55,498 nucleotides of DNA from JBKCUA01 sp046318675 (lineage in GTDB: Bacteria; Pseudomonadota; Alphaproteobacteria; JAJTHO01), in contig JBKCUA010000018.1 in assembly GCA_046318675.1 (NCBI GenBank), forward strand, positions 1 through 55,498. Reading direction: 5' to 3'. Shown in pieces: positions 25,669 through 34,513 of the stretch (position 1 is the stretch's first letter; each line of letters opens with the position of its first letter). The position numbers and the translations under genes were made by a program. Under the pieces are notes generated by a model that saw only the letters and a list, made by a program, of their open reading frames with translations, searched no databases and had not been told where the DNA came from.

Positions 25669-26478
25669 ATGAAAAAAATTATCCCATTGCTCCTCATCGC
25701 TCTTACCGGGTGCACCCAGACGCCGTTGGCAGAGCAAGACCCGCTGTACCGTCCGGGGATAAGCACCCGTTACGCCGAAGACCGCGTCACCTTGCATTTT
25801 AATGCCGGGCAACGGCAACTGACTGGGCAACAAATGGCAACCGTTGAACGCTTTGCCAACTACTACGGTAAGGCAAAAAACACCGCTATTCTCATATCCC
25901 TAGTGGTGGAACCCGATGAAGAAGACCTCGGCACCCTGCCTTCTCATACACCGCAAACCCAAACGCTTTTGGAAGACATCAAGGCGCAATTGGTGCAAAA
26001 AAATATCCGACCACGGTTTATCCGGGAAGTAAATAACTTCGTCCCCAGCCAGAAAGTCCATGCTCGAGCACAAAAAGCCATTATTGACACCAGTGCCACC
26101 GACCCCACCGCCGAAAATGATCCCGTCCTCACGGCCTTAGCCCCCAACCCTCAGGATTTAGTGCGGGAGACCGTCATTGCCCTAGTGGCACGGGAATACA
26201 CGGCGGAGGCCGATGCCTGCGCCAAGACAGGGCACTGGGATTGGGATACCGCCCGCCCACGGGGGCATAATATTCTCCTTGGGTGCTCGGTGAATAAAAA
26301 CCTCATCGCTCAGGTACAGGATAAATCAGTGTTTGGTATCGGCAAACCGATGGATGACAGTTACGATAGTGCCGATCAAGTCTTAGCCCTGCGCAAAGTA
26401 CAAACAGGAAAGTTTAAATACGATAGCGATGTAAAAACTGGTGCCCAATTTAGTAGTGGTGGTGGTGGAGGACGATAA
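25669..26478 (+). CDS. cpaD: pilus assembly lipoprotein CpaD
   Basis: CpaD supports localisation or stability of the CpaC secretin. The 269-residue product has a lipoprotein signal with lipobox LTGC (Cys at about 16). The C-terminal region has NFGCSVNKN-like GCSVNKNLIAQV and GIGKPMDDSYDSADQVLALRKVQTGK, close to the CpaD family pattern where the DxAxQxRAIEKYRTG segment sits. It ends in a short Ser/Gly-rich tail. It follows cpaC at 9 bases and precedes cpaE by 45 bases. Confidence 0.88.
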   Translation: MKKIIPLLLIALTGCTQTPLAEQDPLYRPGISTRYAEDRVTLHFNAGQRQLTGQQMATVERFANYYGKAKNTAILISLVVEPDEEDLGTLPSHTPQTQTLLEDIKAQLVQKNIRPRFIREVNNFVPSQKVHARAQKAIIDTSATDPTAENDPVLTALAPNPQDLVRETVIALVAREYTAEADACAKTGHWDWDTARPRGHNILLGCSVNKNLIAQVQDKSVFGIGKPMDDSYDSADQVLALRKVQTGKFKYDSDVKTGAQFSSGGGGGR

Positions 26479-26523
26479 TGCCTATATTAGCTCTTGAAAC
26501 ACTAAAAAATAAGGAGGCTCCTC

Positions 26524-27750
26524 ATGCTACCCATCCCTACTGGTCATGATCTGATAGGCATTCAAAAAAGCATTGATTTTCTTGCTTTTGCCAACGACAA
26601 TCGTACTTTAGATACTTTAAATGGCTTAGTTAACCAGCACTGGCGCAATGGCGTGGTTATTCAGGGTGGTTCCGTTGCTGCTCTCAACGCTAACCCAACC
26701 ATGAATGGGATGCCTAAAAACTTGGTCGTGGACATCAGCGATTCCACCAATCCCGATATTGACGCCGAACGAATTGTGCATCTTTTTAATGGCTCGCAGG
26801 CAATTGTCTTCATTGGTCAAAACAACGACGTTAGCCTTTATCGTACCATTATTCGTGCCGGCGGAAGCGATTATCTTATAAAACCCGTCGCCGCCGAGGA
26901 CATTTACGCAGCCATTATTAGCGGTGCGAGCTCCAAAACTACTTCCGTTACTTCGCCCCAAGCTACAACTGTTCCGGGCAGAGCCAAAATTATCACCATT
27001 ATGGGAGTGCATGGGGGCGTTGGGACCTCCACCGTCGCCGCAAGCCTTGGCATTTTATTTGCCGAACGCTTTGGGCAAAACACCACTATTATTGATCTTG
27101 ATGTTCATTTTGGCACTATTGCTTTGTCTTTCAATAAAGAACCAAGCATCGGCTTTCGGGACGCGTTAGAAAGCCCAGCCCGCATTGATGCCACATTCTT
27201 AGAAAATGCCTTAGTCAAGATCAGCGATAAACTTTCCATCCTTGCAGCGGAAGAAAATTTAGACAACTATATAAGCTATAGCACCACCGCCATCAATTTA
27301 TTGATTGATAAGCTAGGAACAGGCCGCCAGACATTACTTTTAGATACGCCGCGCACCCTTATTGTGCGTTTTCCCAACTTAGTGAGCGAAGCATCAACCA
27401 TTGTGGTTGTCACTGATTTAACTATTGTTGGGTTGCGTGATTGCCTGACCTTGGTGGACAAACTACGCACTATCTCCTCCGGTGCCGATATTCGTATTGT
27501 TGCCAACCGGGTGCGTGGCAAGGCCGAAGGACAGATTGATTTAAAAGATTTCAGCAAAGAAGTAGGCCTGCCCGTAACTGCTATTCCCGATGCCCCGGAA
27601 ATTATCGGTCGCGCTCTTAATGAGGGAAAATTTCCCACCGTCATGAAAAGCAATAACCGGTGCACCAATGTGTTTGAGACTCTGTGCAAAGAACTGGATG
27701 CAGGCAAACCGATTGTTAAGAAATCTTTCCTACAAAAATTTATGAGTTGA
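26524..27750 (+). CDS. cpaE: pilus localisation ATPase CpaE/TadZ
   Basis: CpaE (TadZ) positions the Tad apparatus. The 408-residue product has a receiver-like N-terminal domain (about 10-135, ending YLIKPVAAEDIYAAI) and a MinD/ParA-type ATPase domain with GVHGGVGTST (161-170) and IIDLDVHFGT. The P-loop lacks the deviant signature lysine of MinD, which is common in CpaE. AAGGAGG 6 bases upstream fixes the ATG at 26524. A 23-codon frame from 26478 overlaps this start; it looks fortuitous. Confidence 0.92.
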   Translation: MLPIPTGHDLIGIQKSIDFLAFANDNRTLDTLNGLVNQHWRNGVVIQGGSVAALNANPTMNGMPKNLVVDISDSTNPDIDAERIVHLFNGSQAIVFIGQNNDVSLYRTIIRAGGSDYLIKPVAAEDIYAAIISGASSKTTSVTSPQATTVPGRAKIITIMGVHGGVGTSTVAASLGILFAERFGQNTTIIDLDVHFGTIALSFNKEPSIGFRDALESPARIDATFLENALVKISDKLSILAAEENLDNYISYSTTAINLLIDKLGTGRQTLLLDTPRTLIVRFPNLVSEASTIVVVTDLTIVGLRDCLTLVDKLRTISSGADIRIVANRVRGKAEGQIDLKDFSKEVGLPVTAIPDAPEIIGRALNEGKFPTVMKSNNRCTNVFETLCKELDAGKPIVKKSFLQKFMS

Positions 27751-27769
27751 TGGGAGAAGCGCAAAAACC

Positions 27770-29500
27770 ATGAGCAACGATGATTCCTCTACCGGTGGGT
27801 TCGATTTATCCCGTCTGCGCTTAAAACGCACGCCGCAAAAACCAATGGCGGCACCCGTTGCCGTCACCACGCCCACCCAACAGCAGCCCTTTGCACAAGA
27901 TATTGCCCGCAAGCACGTACTACCATTACTGCAAAAGCGTATAAGTATCACCGAATTACAACAACAACCCCGTACCGCCATTGCCCGAAAAGTTGAACAG
28001 ATTTTTACTGAATGGCTCGCCGCTACGGGTCAAGATATTACCCCCGATGAACAACGAAATAATACAAGTTATTTAGTAGAAACCCTTTTAGCGTCTGTTC
28101 CCTCTGATCCTGCGCCGCAACCCACACAAACCGCTGTGCAGCCCATCGTTGTGCGGCCATCACCGCCCATCCAGCCGTTTTCTCTCCCCGAACAACAGCC
28201 CACTTTGTACAGCGGGGCACCAGGCTCGAAGACAAAAGTATCTGATATTGTCATGCAGGCGAAGTCCAAAGTTCAGCCTATTTTACTGAATCGTATTGAT
28301 GCCGTCGCCGCAGCCGCCCTGCCACGCGACGATCTGCAACGTCAGATTGATTTTGTTATTAGCGATATTTTATTAGAACAACGGGTGCAATTGAACGGCC
28401 AAGAAAAAAGAGAACTCGTTGTTCTGCTACTTGACGATATGCTTGGCCTTGGCCCGCTGGAGCCATTGCTAGCGGACGAAGCTATTACCGATATTATGGT
28501 GAATGGCCCCAACCGCACATATATTGAACGGGGCGGCAAGATGCAGCTCACCGATGTACGTTTTCGGGACAACCAGCATCTCATTAACATTGCCACCCGC
28601 ATCGTGTCCGCCGTGGGACGGCGCATTGATGAAAGCCAGCCGCTCATGGATGCCCGCCTCCCCGATGGCAGCCGGGTCAACATCATTATTCCGCCCCTTG
28701 CCTTGGATGGCCCGTCGATCTCCATCCGAAAATTCTCCAACAAAGGCATTACTCTGCCCATGATGGTGCAACAAGGTAACGTCTCGGCAGAGATGGCAAC
28801 GGTACTACAAATTGCCGCCCGCTGTCGCCTTAATATCATTATATCAGGGGGAACAGGTTCGGGAAAAACAACCTTACTCAATGCCATGTCCCAAATGATC
28901 GATCCCACCGAACGCGTCGTCACAGTGGAAGATTCCGCCGAATTAAAATTACAACAACCACACGTCGTTCGCCTTGAAACCCGCGCCGCCAACCTTGAAG
29001 GGGAGGGAGAAATCACCATCCGCGATCTCGTTAAAAATGCGCTGCGGATGCGCCCTGATCGCATTATTGTGGGGGAGTGCCGAGGATCAGAAATTATTGA
29101 TATGCTACAAGCAATGAACACTGGCCACGATGGTTCCATGTCCACTATTCACGCTAACAACCCGCGTACCGCCCTCACCCGGATGGAAAATATGCTCAAC
29201 ATGGCCGGGTTTTCCATGCCGGAAAAAGTCACCCGTTCCATGATAAGCTCTGCTGTCAACCTCATCGTCCAGATTCAACGTATGCGCGACGGTATCCGCC
29301 GCATCAGCCACATCATGGAAATCGTAGGCATGGAAGAAACCACTATCGTGTGCCAAGACCTTTTCTGGTATGAATTCAAAGAAGAAACAACCGATGGTCG
29401 CCTGCTTGGGCAATTTGTATCTTCCGGCCTGCGGCCGCATTTTTCGAAGCGGGCTGAATACTATGGCCTCGCTCGCCCACTCATTGAGGCCATGGGATAA
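27770..29500 (+). CDS. cpaF: Tad secretion ATPase CpaF/TadA
   Basis: CpaF is the cytoplasmic hexameric secretion ATPase that drives Flp pilus assembly. The 576-residue product has a long Gln/Pro-rich N-terminal extension (about 1-150), the CpaF N-terminal domain with LGLGPLEPLLADEAITDIMVNG, Walker A GGTGSGKT (360-367), an Asp box, IIVGECRGSEIIDMLQAMNTGHDGSMSTIHANNPR with the His box, and a C-terminal VGMEE. It overlaps tadB by one base (TAATG). Confidence 0.96.
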   Translation: MSNDDSSTGGFDLSRLRLKRTPQKPMAAPVAVTTPTQQQPFAQDIARKHVLPLLQKRISITELQQQPRTAIARKVEQIFTEWLAATGQDITPDEQRNNTSYLVETLLASVPSDPAPQPTQTAVQPIVVRPSPPIQPFSLPEQQPTLYSGAPGSKTKVSDIVMQAKSKVQPILLNRIDAVAAAALPRDDLQRQIDFVISDILLEQRVQLNGQEKRELVVLLLDDMLGLGPLEPLLADEAITDIMVNGPNRTYIERGGKMQLTDVRFRDNQHLINIATRIVSAVGRRIDESQPLMDARLPDGSRVNIIIPPLALDGPSISIRKFSNKGITLPMMVQQGNVSAEMATVLQIAARCRLNIIISGGTGSGKTTLLNAMSQMIDPTERVVTVEDSAELKLQQPHVVRLETRAANLEGEGEITIRDLVKNALRMRPDRIIVGECRGSEIIDMLQAMNTGHDGSMSTIHANNPRTALTRMENMLNMAGFSMPEKVTRSMISSAVNLIVQIQRMRDGIRRISHIMEIVGMEETTIVCQDLFWYEFKEETTDGRLLGQFVSSGLRPHFSKRAEYYGLARPLIEAMG

Positions 29501-30471
29501 TGATTAACACTGATACCCTGATCTTATTTTCGATTATTGGCGGCGGTTTAATCGTTATTGCGTTTTTATTGGGCTTGGCACGTGAACAAGGCACCAGCGA
29601 ACAGATACAACAACGCTTAAAACGCAGAAACGGAAAAAAAATACAATCCTCAACGGAACAAACCATTACGGGAGACGTCCCCTTAACTGCTCTTGAGGGT
29701 TTTGCAAAAAACGTGGGTGTAAATATTGAAACACTGCGTTCACGCATCAAACGAGCCGATTTGATCATGACGCCACAACAATTAATATTACTGCAACTCG
29801 GCATTGGTATCGTATTAGCATTGACAGGTTTTCTTTTTATAAAACTCCCGATTATTATCGCGGTCAGCCTCGGCCTTGGTATGGGCATCCTGTTGCCTCT
29901 TGCTTATATTGATAAAAAAGCTGCAATTCGCATTGATGCATTTCAAAAATTATTCCCTGACGGGTTGGATATTATGGTGCGGGGCTTACGGGTTGGTCTT
30001 CCGATTTCAGAATGCGTGCGGGCAGTGGCCAAAGACGCCCCTAAACCCGTGTGCGATGAGTTTGCTAAAATCCGGGATGACATTCGTCTTGGCCTGTCCT
30101 TGCGCGATGCGGTGCTTAAAACAGCGGAAAAAATACGAACCCAAGAAATGCTATTTTTTTCCATGACTGTGTCTATTCAAGCAGAAAGCGGCGGTAACCT
30201 TGCTGAAAACCTGATGAATCTTTCCACCATGCTGCGCAAACGCCAACAAGTGTTGCGTTCTATTAAAGCAAAAGCTGCTGAGGCGGTCATGACTGGAAAA
30301 ATTCTCGGCGCGTTACCTTTTATTGTTCTGGGCGCGTTGTACTTTATTGCTCCCGACTATGTTGCTGTTTTAACGACAACACCAAAAGGACAAATTATTG
30401 CAGGCACGTGCCTAGTATGGATTATCATCGGCGTTCTCATGATGCGGAAAATGATCCGCTTTGATTTTTAG
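29500..30471 (+). CDS. tadB: Tad inner-membrane platform protein TadB
   Basis: TadB and TadC form the inner-membrane platform of the Tad machine. The 323-residue product has an N-terminal membrane segment (about 7-26), paired segments near 102-140, the T2SSF core FPDGLDIMVRGLRVGLPISECVRAVA and SIQAESGGNLAENLMNLSTMLRKRQ, and C-terminal membrane segments. One-base overlap with cpaF couples translation. Called cpaG in Caulobacter. Confidence 0.93.
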   Translation: MINTDTLILFSIIGGGLIVIAFLLGLAREQGTSEQIQQRLKRRNGKKIQSSTEQTITGDVPLTALEGFAKNVGVNIETLRSRIKRADLIMTPQQLILLQLGIGIVLALTGFLFIKLPIIIAVSLGLGMGILLPLAYIDKKAAIRIDAFQKLFPDGLDIMVRGLRVGLPISECVRAVAKDAPKPVCDEFAKIRDDIRLGLSLRDAVLKTAEKIRTQEMLFFSMTVSIQAESGGNLAENLMNLSTMLRKRQQVLRSIKAKAAEAVMTGKILGALPFIVLGALYFIAPDYVAVLTTTPKGQIIAGTCLVWIIIGVLMMRKMIRFDF

Positions 30472-30483
30472 CGGCGGGCGATC

Positions 30484-31440
30484 ATGCCAATTTCTTTGAC
30501 GAGTGCTATCATTTTTACTGGCTCAGTCCTTGTGTGCATCCTCATCGTCAAAGCGTTTAATTTATCGACAGATTCCCGTTCCCGTTTACGCTCTATTTCC
30601 AAGCGGCGGGAAGAACTCCGCGAACAAAAAATCAACACCTTGCAAAAACAAAAACGACAATATCTTGTCAGTGATGCTACAGTTGCAAAAATTACCCGCA
30701 TAGTCTTTGGTAAAGCCGAAAAACAACAAAGCACCTACCAACAAGACCTTGTAAAAGCCGGGTATAGAGGTAGCGGTGCTCTCGCTCGACATTTGTTTAA
30801 TAAAACAGGGTGGGCTACTGTTGGTGTGTTCATCGGGATTATTGTCAATTTTACAAGCTTTGAAGCCGCTACTCCTTTACTTCGCTTCTCTTTGCTTGCT
30901 CTGTGTGGTTTTATCGGATTCCTCATCCCGGACTGGGTATTAGGTAATCGCATCAAAGCACGCTATTCTGCCCTTCGACGCACTTTTCCCGATGCTTTGG
31001 ATATGCTTGTTGTCTGCGCTGAAGCTGGCCTTGGTTTGGATGCTGGCTTAAAAAAAGTCGCCCGTGAATTAAGTGTCGGGGCACCGATTCTGAGTGAAGA
31101 GCTTGCTCTTACCGTCGTTGAGCTAAGCTTTTTTGATGATCGCGCCGTTGCCCTGAATAATTTCGCCACCCGCGTTGATTTGCCGGAAATAAAAGCTTTT
31201 GTGAACACTCTCATTCAAACCGAGCGTTACGGTACCCCTATCGCCCAGAGCCTGCGCGTTCTATCCGTAGAATCACGCAACGAGCGTATGATGGCCGCCG
31301 AAACAAAAGCCACTCAATTACCGGCCAAACTTACCTTGCCGATTATGTTTTTTATTCTCATCCCCCTTTTAGTCTGCGTCATGGCTCCGGCCATTATCCA
31401 GGCTGGTCAGGCTCTGGGTGGTTCAGGGTTCGGTAAGTAA
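30484..31440 (+). CDS. tadC: Tad inner-membrane platform protein TadC
   Basis: Second T2SSF-type platform protein, 318 residues, with an N-terminal membrane segment, a central pair (about 115-165), the core FPDALDMLVVCAEAGLGLDAGLKKVARELS and LIQTERYGTPIAQSLRVLSVESR, and a final membrane segment. It ends the cluster; tadD, tadE, tadF and tadG do not follow, as mlaE begins 59 bases later. Called cpaH in Caulobacter. Confidence 0.93.
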   Translation: MPISLTSAIIFTGSVLVCILIVKAFNLSTDSRSRLRSISKRREELREQKINTLQKQKRQYLVSDATVAKITRIVFGKAEKQQSTYQQDLVKAGYRGSGALARHLFNKTGWATVGVFIGIIVNFTSFEAATPLLRFSLLALCGFIGFLIPDWVLGNRIKARYSALRRTFPDALDMLVVCAEAGLGLDAGLKKVARELSVGAPILSEELALTVVELSFFDDRAVALNNFATRVDLPEIKAFVNTLIQTERYGTPIAQSLRVLSVESRNERMMAAETKATQLPAKLTLPIMFFILIPLLVCVMAPAIIQAGQALGGSGFGK

Positions 31441-31447
31441 GTCTTTC

Positions 31448-31477
31448 TTGGCAAATGCGTTGTGCTTGTCCTATGGT
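31448..31477 (+). promoter_or_regulatory. possible promoter of mlaE
   Basis: TTGGCA (31448-31453) and TATGGT (31472-31477) are separated by 18 bases in the gap between tadC and mlaE, with a start expected about 15 bases before the mlaE ATG. A modest match; the genes could equally be read from upstream. Confidence 0.25.
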
Positions 31478-31499
31478 GCCACGGCGGAGGTATATTTTT

Positions 31500-32276
31500 A
31501 TGCAAGCGGTGGTACGACCCATTGGTGCTTCCTTATTAACCCTGTGTAGTGCGGCAGGACGCTTTGCCATTTTTGCCAGTATTGCCGTTGGGCATTGCTT
31601 TCGTCCGCCTTTTTTTGGCCGTAATATTTTTAAGCAGCTGATAGAGATGGGCTATTACTCCCTGCCGGTGGTTGGATTGACGGCGGCTTTTTCCGGCATG
31701 GTGCTGGCTTTGCAAAGTTACACGGGATTTTCTCGCTTTAATGCCGAAAGTGCCATTGCGTCCGTGGTGGTGTTATCTATCACCAGAGAATTGGGTCCTG
31801 TCATGGCTGGCCTGATGGTTGCTGGGCGTATTGGTGCGGCCATTGCCGCTGAACTTGGCACCATGCGGGTCACGGAACAAATAGACGCCCTCTCTACCCT
31901 ATCCACAAACCCTTATAAGTACTTGGTTGCCCCGCGCCTGATTGCAGCCACGATGTGCTTGCCGCTGTTGGTGCTTGTTGCCGATGTTATTGGCGTGTTT
32001 GGCGGCTTTTTAATCAGCGTGTATCAGCTCGATTTCAACGCCGCCAGTTACATTCACAGCACCATTGACATCATGAAAACCCAAGATGTTGTCTCTGGTT
32101 TGGTCAAAGCAGCGGTGTTTGGATTCATCATTGCCCTCATGGGATGCTACCAGGGCTTTCATTCAAAAGGCGGTGCCCAAGGCGTAGGGGCGGCAACCAC
32201 AAACGCCGTGGTGCTTGCCTCTATTTTAATTCTAATCAGCAATTTCCTTATCACTGCTGCATTTTTCGGGATTTAG
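31500..32276 (+). CDS. mlaE: MlaE-type ABC permease (lipid asymmetry)
   Basis: MlaE permeases move phospholipid between inner and outer membranes as part of MlaFEDB. The 258-residue product is a DUF140/MlaE protein with FFGRNIFKQLIEMGYYSLPVVGLTAAFSGMVLALQ, a central ELGPVMAGLMVAGRIGAAIAAELGTMRVTEQIDAL (the conserved coupling region) and a final CYQGFHSKGGAQGVGAATTNAVV. The ATG at 31500 has GGAGGT 9 bases upstream and is preferred to 31455. mlaF follows 5 bases later. Confidence 0.93.
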   Translation: MQAVVRPIGASLLTLCSAAGRFAIFASIAVGHCFRPPFFGRNIFKQLIEMGYYSLPVVGLTAAFSGMVLALQSYTGFSRFNAESAIASVVVLSITRELGPVMAGLMVAGRIGAAIAAELGTMRVTEQIDALSTLSTNPYKYLVAPRLIAATMCLPLLVLVADVIGVFGGFLISVYQLDFNAASYIHSTIDIMKTQDVVSGLVKAAVFGFIIALMGCYQGFHSKGGAQGVGAATTNAVVLASILILISNFLITAAFFGI

Positions 32277-32281
32277 ACATC

Positions 32282-33124
32282 ATGATACAAACCGGAAAAT
32301 CATTGCTTGCTAATCTATTTCAAAAAGCCAAAACCTCTATTGCATCACCTACACCTGCCGAAGTTCCCATCAAAATAAGCCTTGAGGGCATCCATAAACA
32401 TTTTGGTTCTAAAAAAGTTCTGCAAGGCGTTGACCTCGCCATTCCTGAAGGACAATCGGTGGTGGTTATCGGCGGATCCGGAACGGGGAAGTCGGTGCTG
32501 CTCAAAAACATCCTTGGCCTGCAAACACCTGATGTCGGGCGTATCCTTATTGACGGCCAAGATATTACCAAGCTTCGCGGTAACGCCCGTGAGGCCATCA
32601 ATGCTAACATTGGAATGCTGTTCCAAGGTGCCGCCCTATTTGACAGCTTGCCCGTGTGGCAAAATGTTTCTTTTGGTTTGATGCAAGGTAAAAAACTTCC
32701 CCGTAAAGAAGCAAAAGAAGTTGCAACAGAAACCCTGCGTAAGGTCGGGCTTTCCCCAGACGTTGCCAACCTCATGCCATCGGAATTATCTGGCGGAATG
32801 CAAAAACGTGTCGGCCTTGCCAGAGCCATTGCCAGCAAACCAGCAATATTATTTTTTGATGAGCCAACCACCGGCCTCGATCCCATCATGGCGGACGTGA
32901 TTAATGATCTGATTGTGCAGTGCGTCAAAGACCTTGGTGCCACCGCTCTGTCCATCACCCATGATATGGCCAGTGTCCGCAAGATCGCTGACCGGGTGGC
33001 GATGCTCTACCACGGCAAAATTATCTGGTATGACACCGTGAGTGCCTTAGATACTACCGATAATCCCTATGTTCATCAATTTGTTCATGGCCTAAGCCAA
33101 GGCCCCATTCAGGTAAGCACATGA
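32282..33124 (+). CDS. mlaF: MlaF-type ABC ATPase
   Basis: ATPase partner of MlaE. From the ATG at 32282 the product is 280 residues with a roughly 30-residue leader, Walker A GGSGTGKS (64-71), signature LSGGMQKR, Walker B ILFFDEPTTGLDP and the switch His in SITHDM. The frame is open further upstream but lies inside mlaE. No mlaD substrate-binding gene follows, so MlaD, MlaC and MlaB must be elsewhere if the system is complete. It overlaps murC by ATGA. Confidence 0.94.
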   Translation: MIQTGKSLLANLFQKAKTSIASPTPAEVPIKISLEGIHKHFGSKKVLQGVDLAIPEGQSVVVIGGSGTGKSVLLKNILGLQTPDVGRILIDGQDITKLRGNAREAINANIGMLFQGAALFDSLPVWQNVSFGLMQGKKLPRKEAKEVATETLRKVGLSPDVANLMPSELSGGMQKRVGLARAIASKPAILFFDEPTTGLDPIMADVINDLIVQCVKDLGATALSITHDMASVRKIADRVAMLYHGKIIWYDTVSALDTTDNPYVHQFVHGLSQGPIQVST

Positions 33125-34512
33125 AAACACCTATCCCCCTTGAATCCGGGCTTCTGCACTTCATCGGCATTGGCGGCATCGGGATGAGCGGCATGGCTGA
33201 AATCCTTGCCCACCTAGGCTACCGTGTTCAGGGCAGCGATACCGCTGACGGCGCCAACCTCAAGCGCCTTGAAGCCAAAGGCATTAAAACCTTCATTGGT
33301 CACAAAGCCGAAAACATCAACGGTGCCGTCGCCATTGTTGCCAGCAGTGCTATTAAACCTGACAACCCGGAAATGCAAGCGGCCAAGGCAGCAAAAATTC
33401 CCATCGTCCGTCGCCCGGATATGCTGGCCGAAATTGTCCGTCTCAAATGGTCGGTGGCTATCTCTGGCACCCACGGTAAAACTACAACAACCACCATGGT
33501 AGCAGCCCTGCTTGAGGCCGGCGGTATCGATCCCACGGTCATTAACGGCGGTATCGTCAATGCCTACGGCAGTAATACCCGCATCGGCGGCGGTGACTGG
33601 GTCGTGGTGGAGGCGGATGAGTCCGACGGCACCTTCCTCAAACTCCGCGCCACCATCGCCGTGGTCACCAACATTGATCCCGAACATCTCGATTACTACC
33701 ACACCACCGAAGCTCTCCACGCCGCTTTTACCCAATTTGTCACTAACATCCCGTTTTACGGGCTTGCCGTACTGTGCCTTGATCATCCTGTGGTACAAAG
33801 CCTTTTGCCCCATGTTATTGATCGTCACGTTGTTACGTACGGTTTTAACCCCCAAGCCGATCTTCGCGCCATGAATATCCGCCAAGATGGCGGCAACAGT
33901 GTCTTTGATCTCCACACTCCCCATGAGACGATTGTTGATCTCACCCTACCGATGGTGGGGCACCACAATGTTCAAAATGCCTTGGCCGCCATTGCCGTTG
34001 CCCGGCACCTTGGCATTTCTACCACGGCTATCCGGGCTGGCCTCGCGGGCTTTTCCGGCGTCAAACGTCGCTTCACCGAAGTAGACGTAATCAATAGTGT
34101 CCGCATCATTGATGATTATGGTCATCACCCGGTGGAAATTGCCGCCGTTCTCAAAGCTGCCCGCAGCGTCACCCAAGGCCGCGTCATTGCCGTGGTACAA
34201 CCCCACCGCTACAGCCGCGTTCGGGATTTATGGCATGAATTTTCCGGCTGTCTTTTTGATGCCGACACCGTTTTGCTAGCCCCCATTTATGAAGCCGGTG
34301 AAGCCCCCCTTGAGGGCATCACTCACACCGCCCTGGCCGACGCTATCCGCAGCCATGGCCACAAAGATGTTAGCGTGACTAATGAGACCGACTTAGCCGC
34401 CGACCTCAAGCCCAGGATAAAACCAGGAGATATTGTAGTTTGCCTAGGCGCGGGAAGCATCACCCACTGGGCGGCGGGTCTGGCGGAAAGACTAAAAACA
34501 CTGACAAAATAA
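33121..34512 (+). CDS. murC: UDP-N-acetylmuramate--L-alanine ligase
   Basis: MurC adds L-alanine to UDP-MurNAc, the first peptide step of peptidoglycan synthesis. The 463-residue product has the N-terminal IGIGGIGMSGMAEIL Rossmann motif, ATP loop SGTHGKTTTT (115-124), EADESDGTFL and DDYGHHPVEI, plus HRYSRVRDL. It is coupled to mlaF by a 4-base overlap and is followed by ubiA after 1 base, away from the usual mur/fts cluster. murB lies nearby but on the other strand. Confidence 0.97.
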   Translation: MKTPIPLESGLLHFIGIGGIGMSGMAEILAHLGYRVQGSDTADGANLKRLEAKGIKTFIGHKAENINGAVAIVASSAIKPDNPEMQAAKAAKIPIVRRPDMLAEIVRLKWSVAISGTHGKTTTTTMVAALLEAGGIDPTVINGGIVNAYGSNTRIGGGDWVVVEADESDGTFLKLRATIAVVTNIDPEHLDYYHTTEALHAAFTQFVTNIPFYGLAVLCLDHPVVQSLLPHVIDRHVVTYGFNPQADLRAMNIRQDGGNSVFDLHTPHETIVDLTLPMVGHHNVQNALAAIAVARHLGISTTAIRAGLAGFSGVKRRFTEVDVINSVRIIDDYGHHPVEIAAVLKAARSVTQGRVIAVVQPHRYSRVRDLWHEFSGCLFDADTVLLAPIYEAGEAPLEGITHTALADAIRSHGHKDVSVTNETDLAADLKPRIKPGDIVVCLGAGSITHWAAGLAERLKTLTK

Positions 34513-34513
34513 C

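Noticed and set aside
26478..26549. 23-codon frame between cpaD and cpaE
   Set aside because: It overlaps the well-supported cpaE start and has no protein-like character.
28342..29145. Long minus-strand frame inside cpaF
   Set aside because: Antisense shadow of a highly conserved ATPase; Arg/Ser-rich product with no family.
32144..32281. 46-residue N-terminal extension of MlaF
   Set aside because: It lies inside mlaE in another frame and is Cys/Arg-rich without similarity to ABC ATPases.
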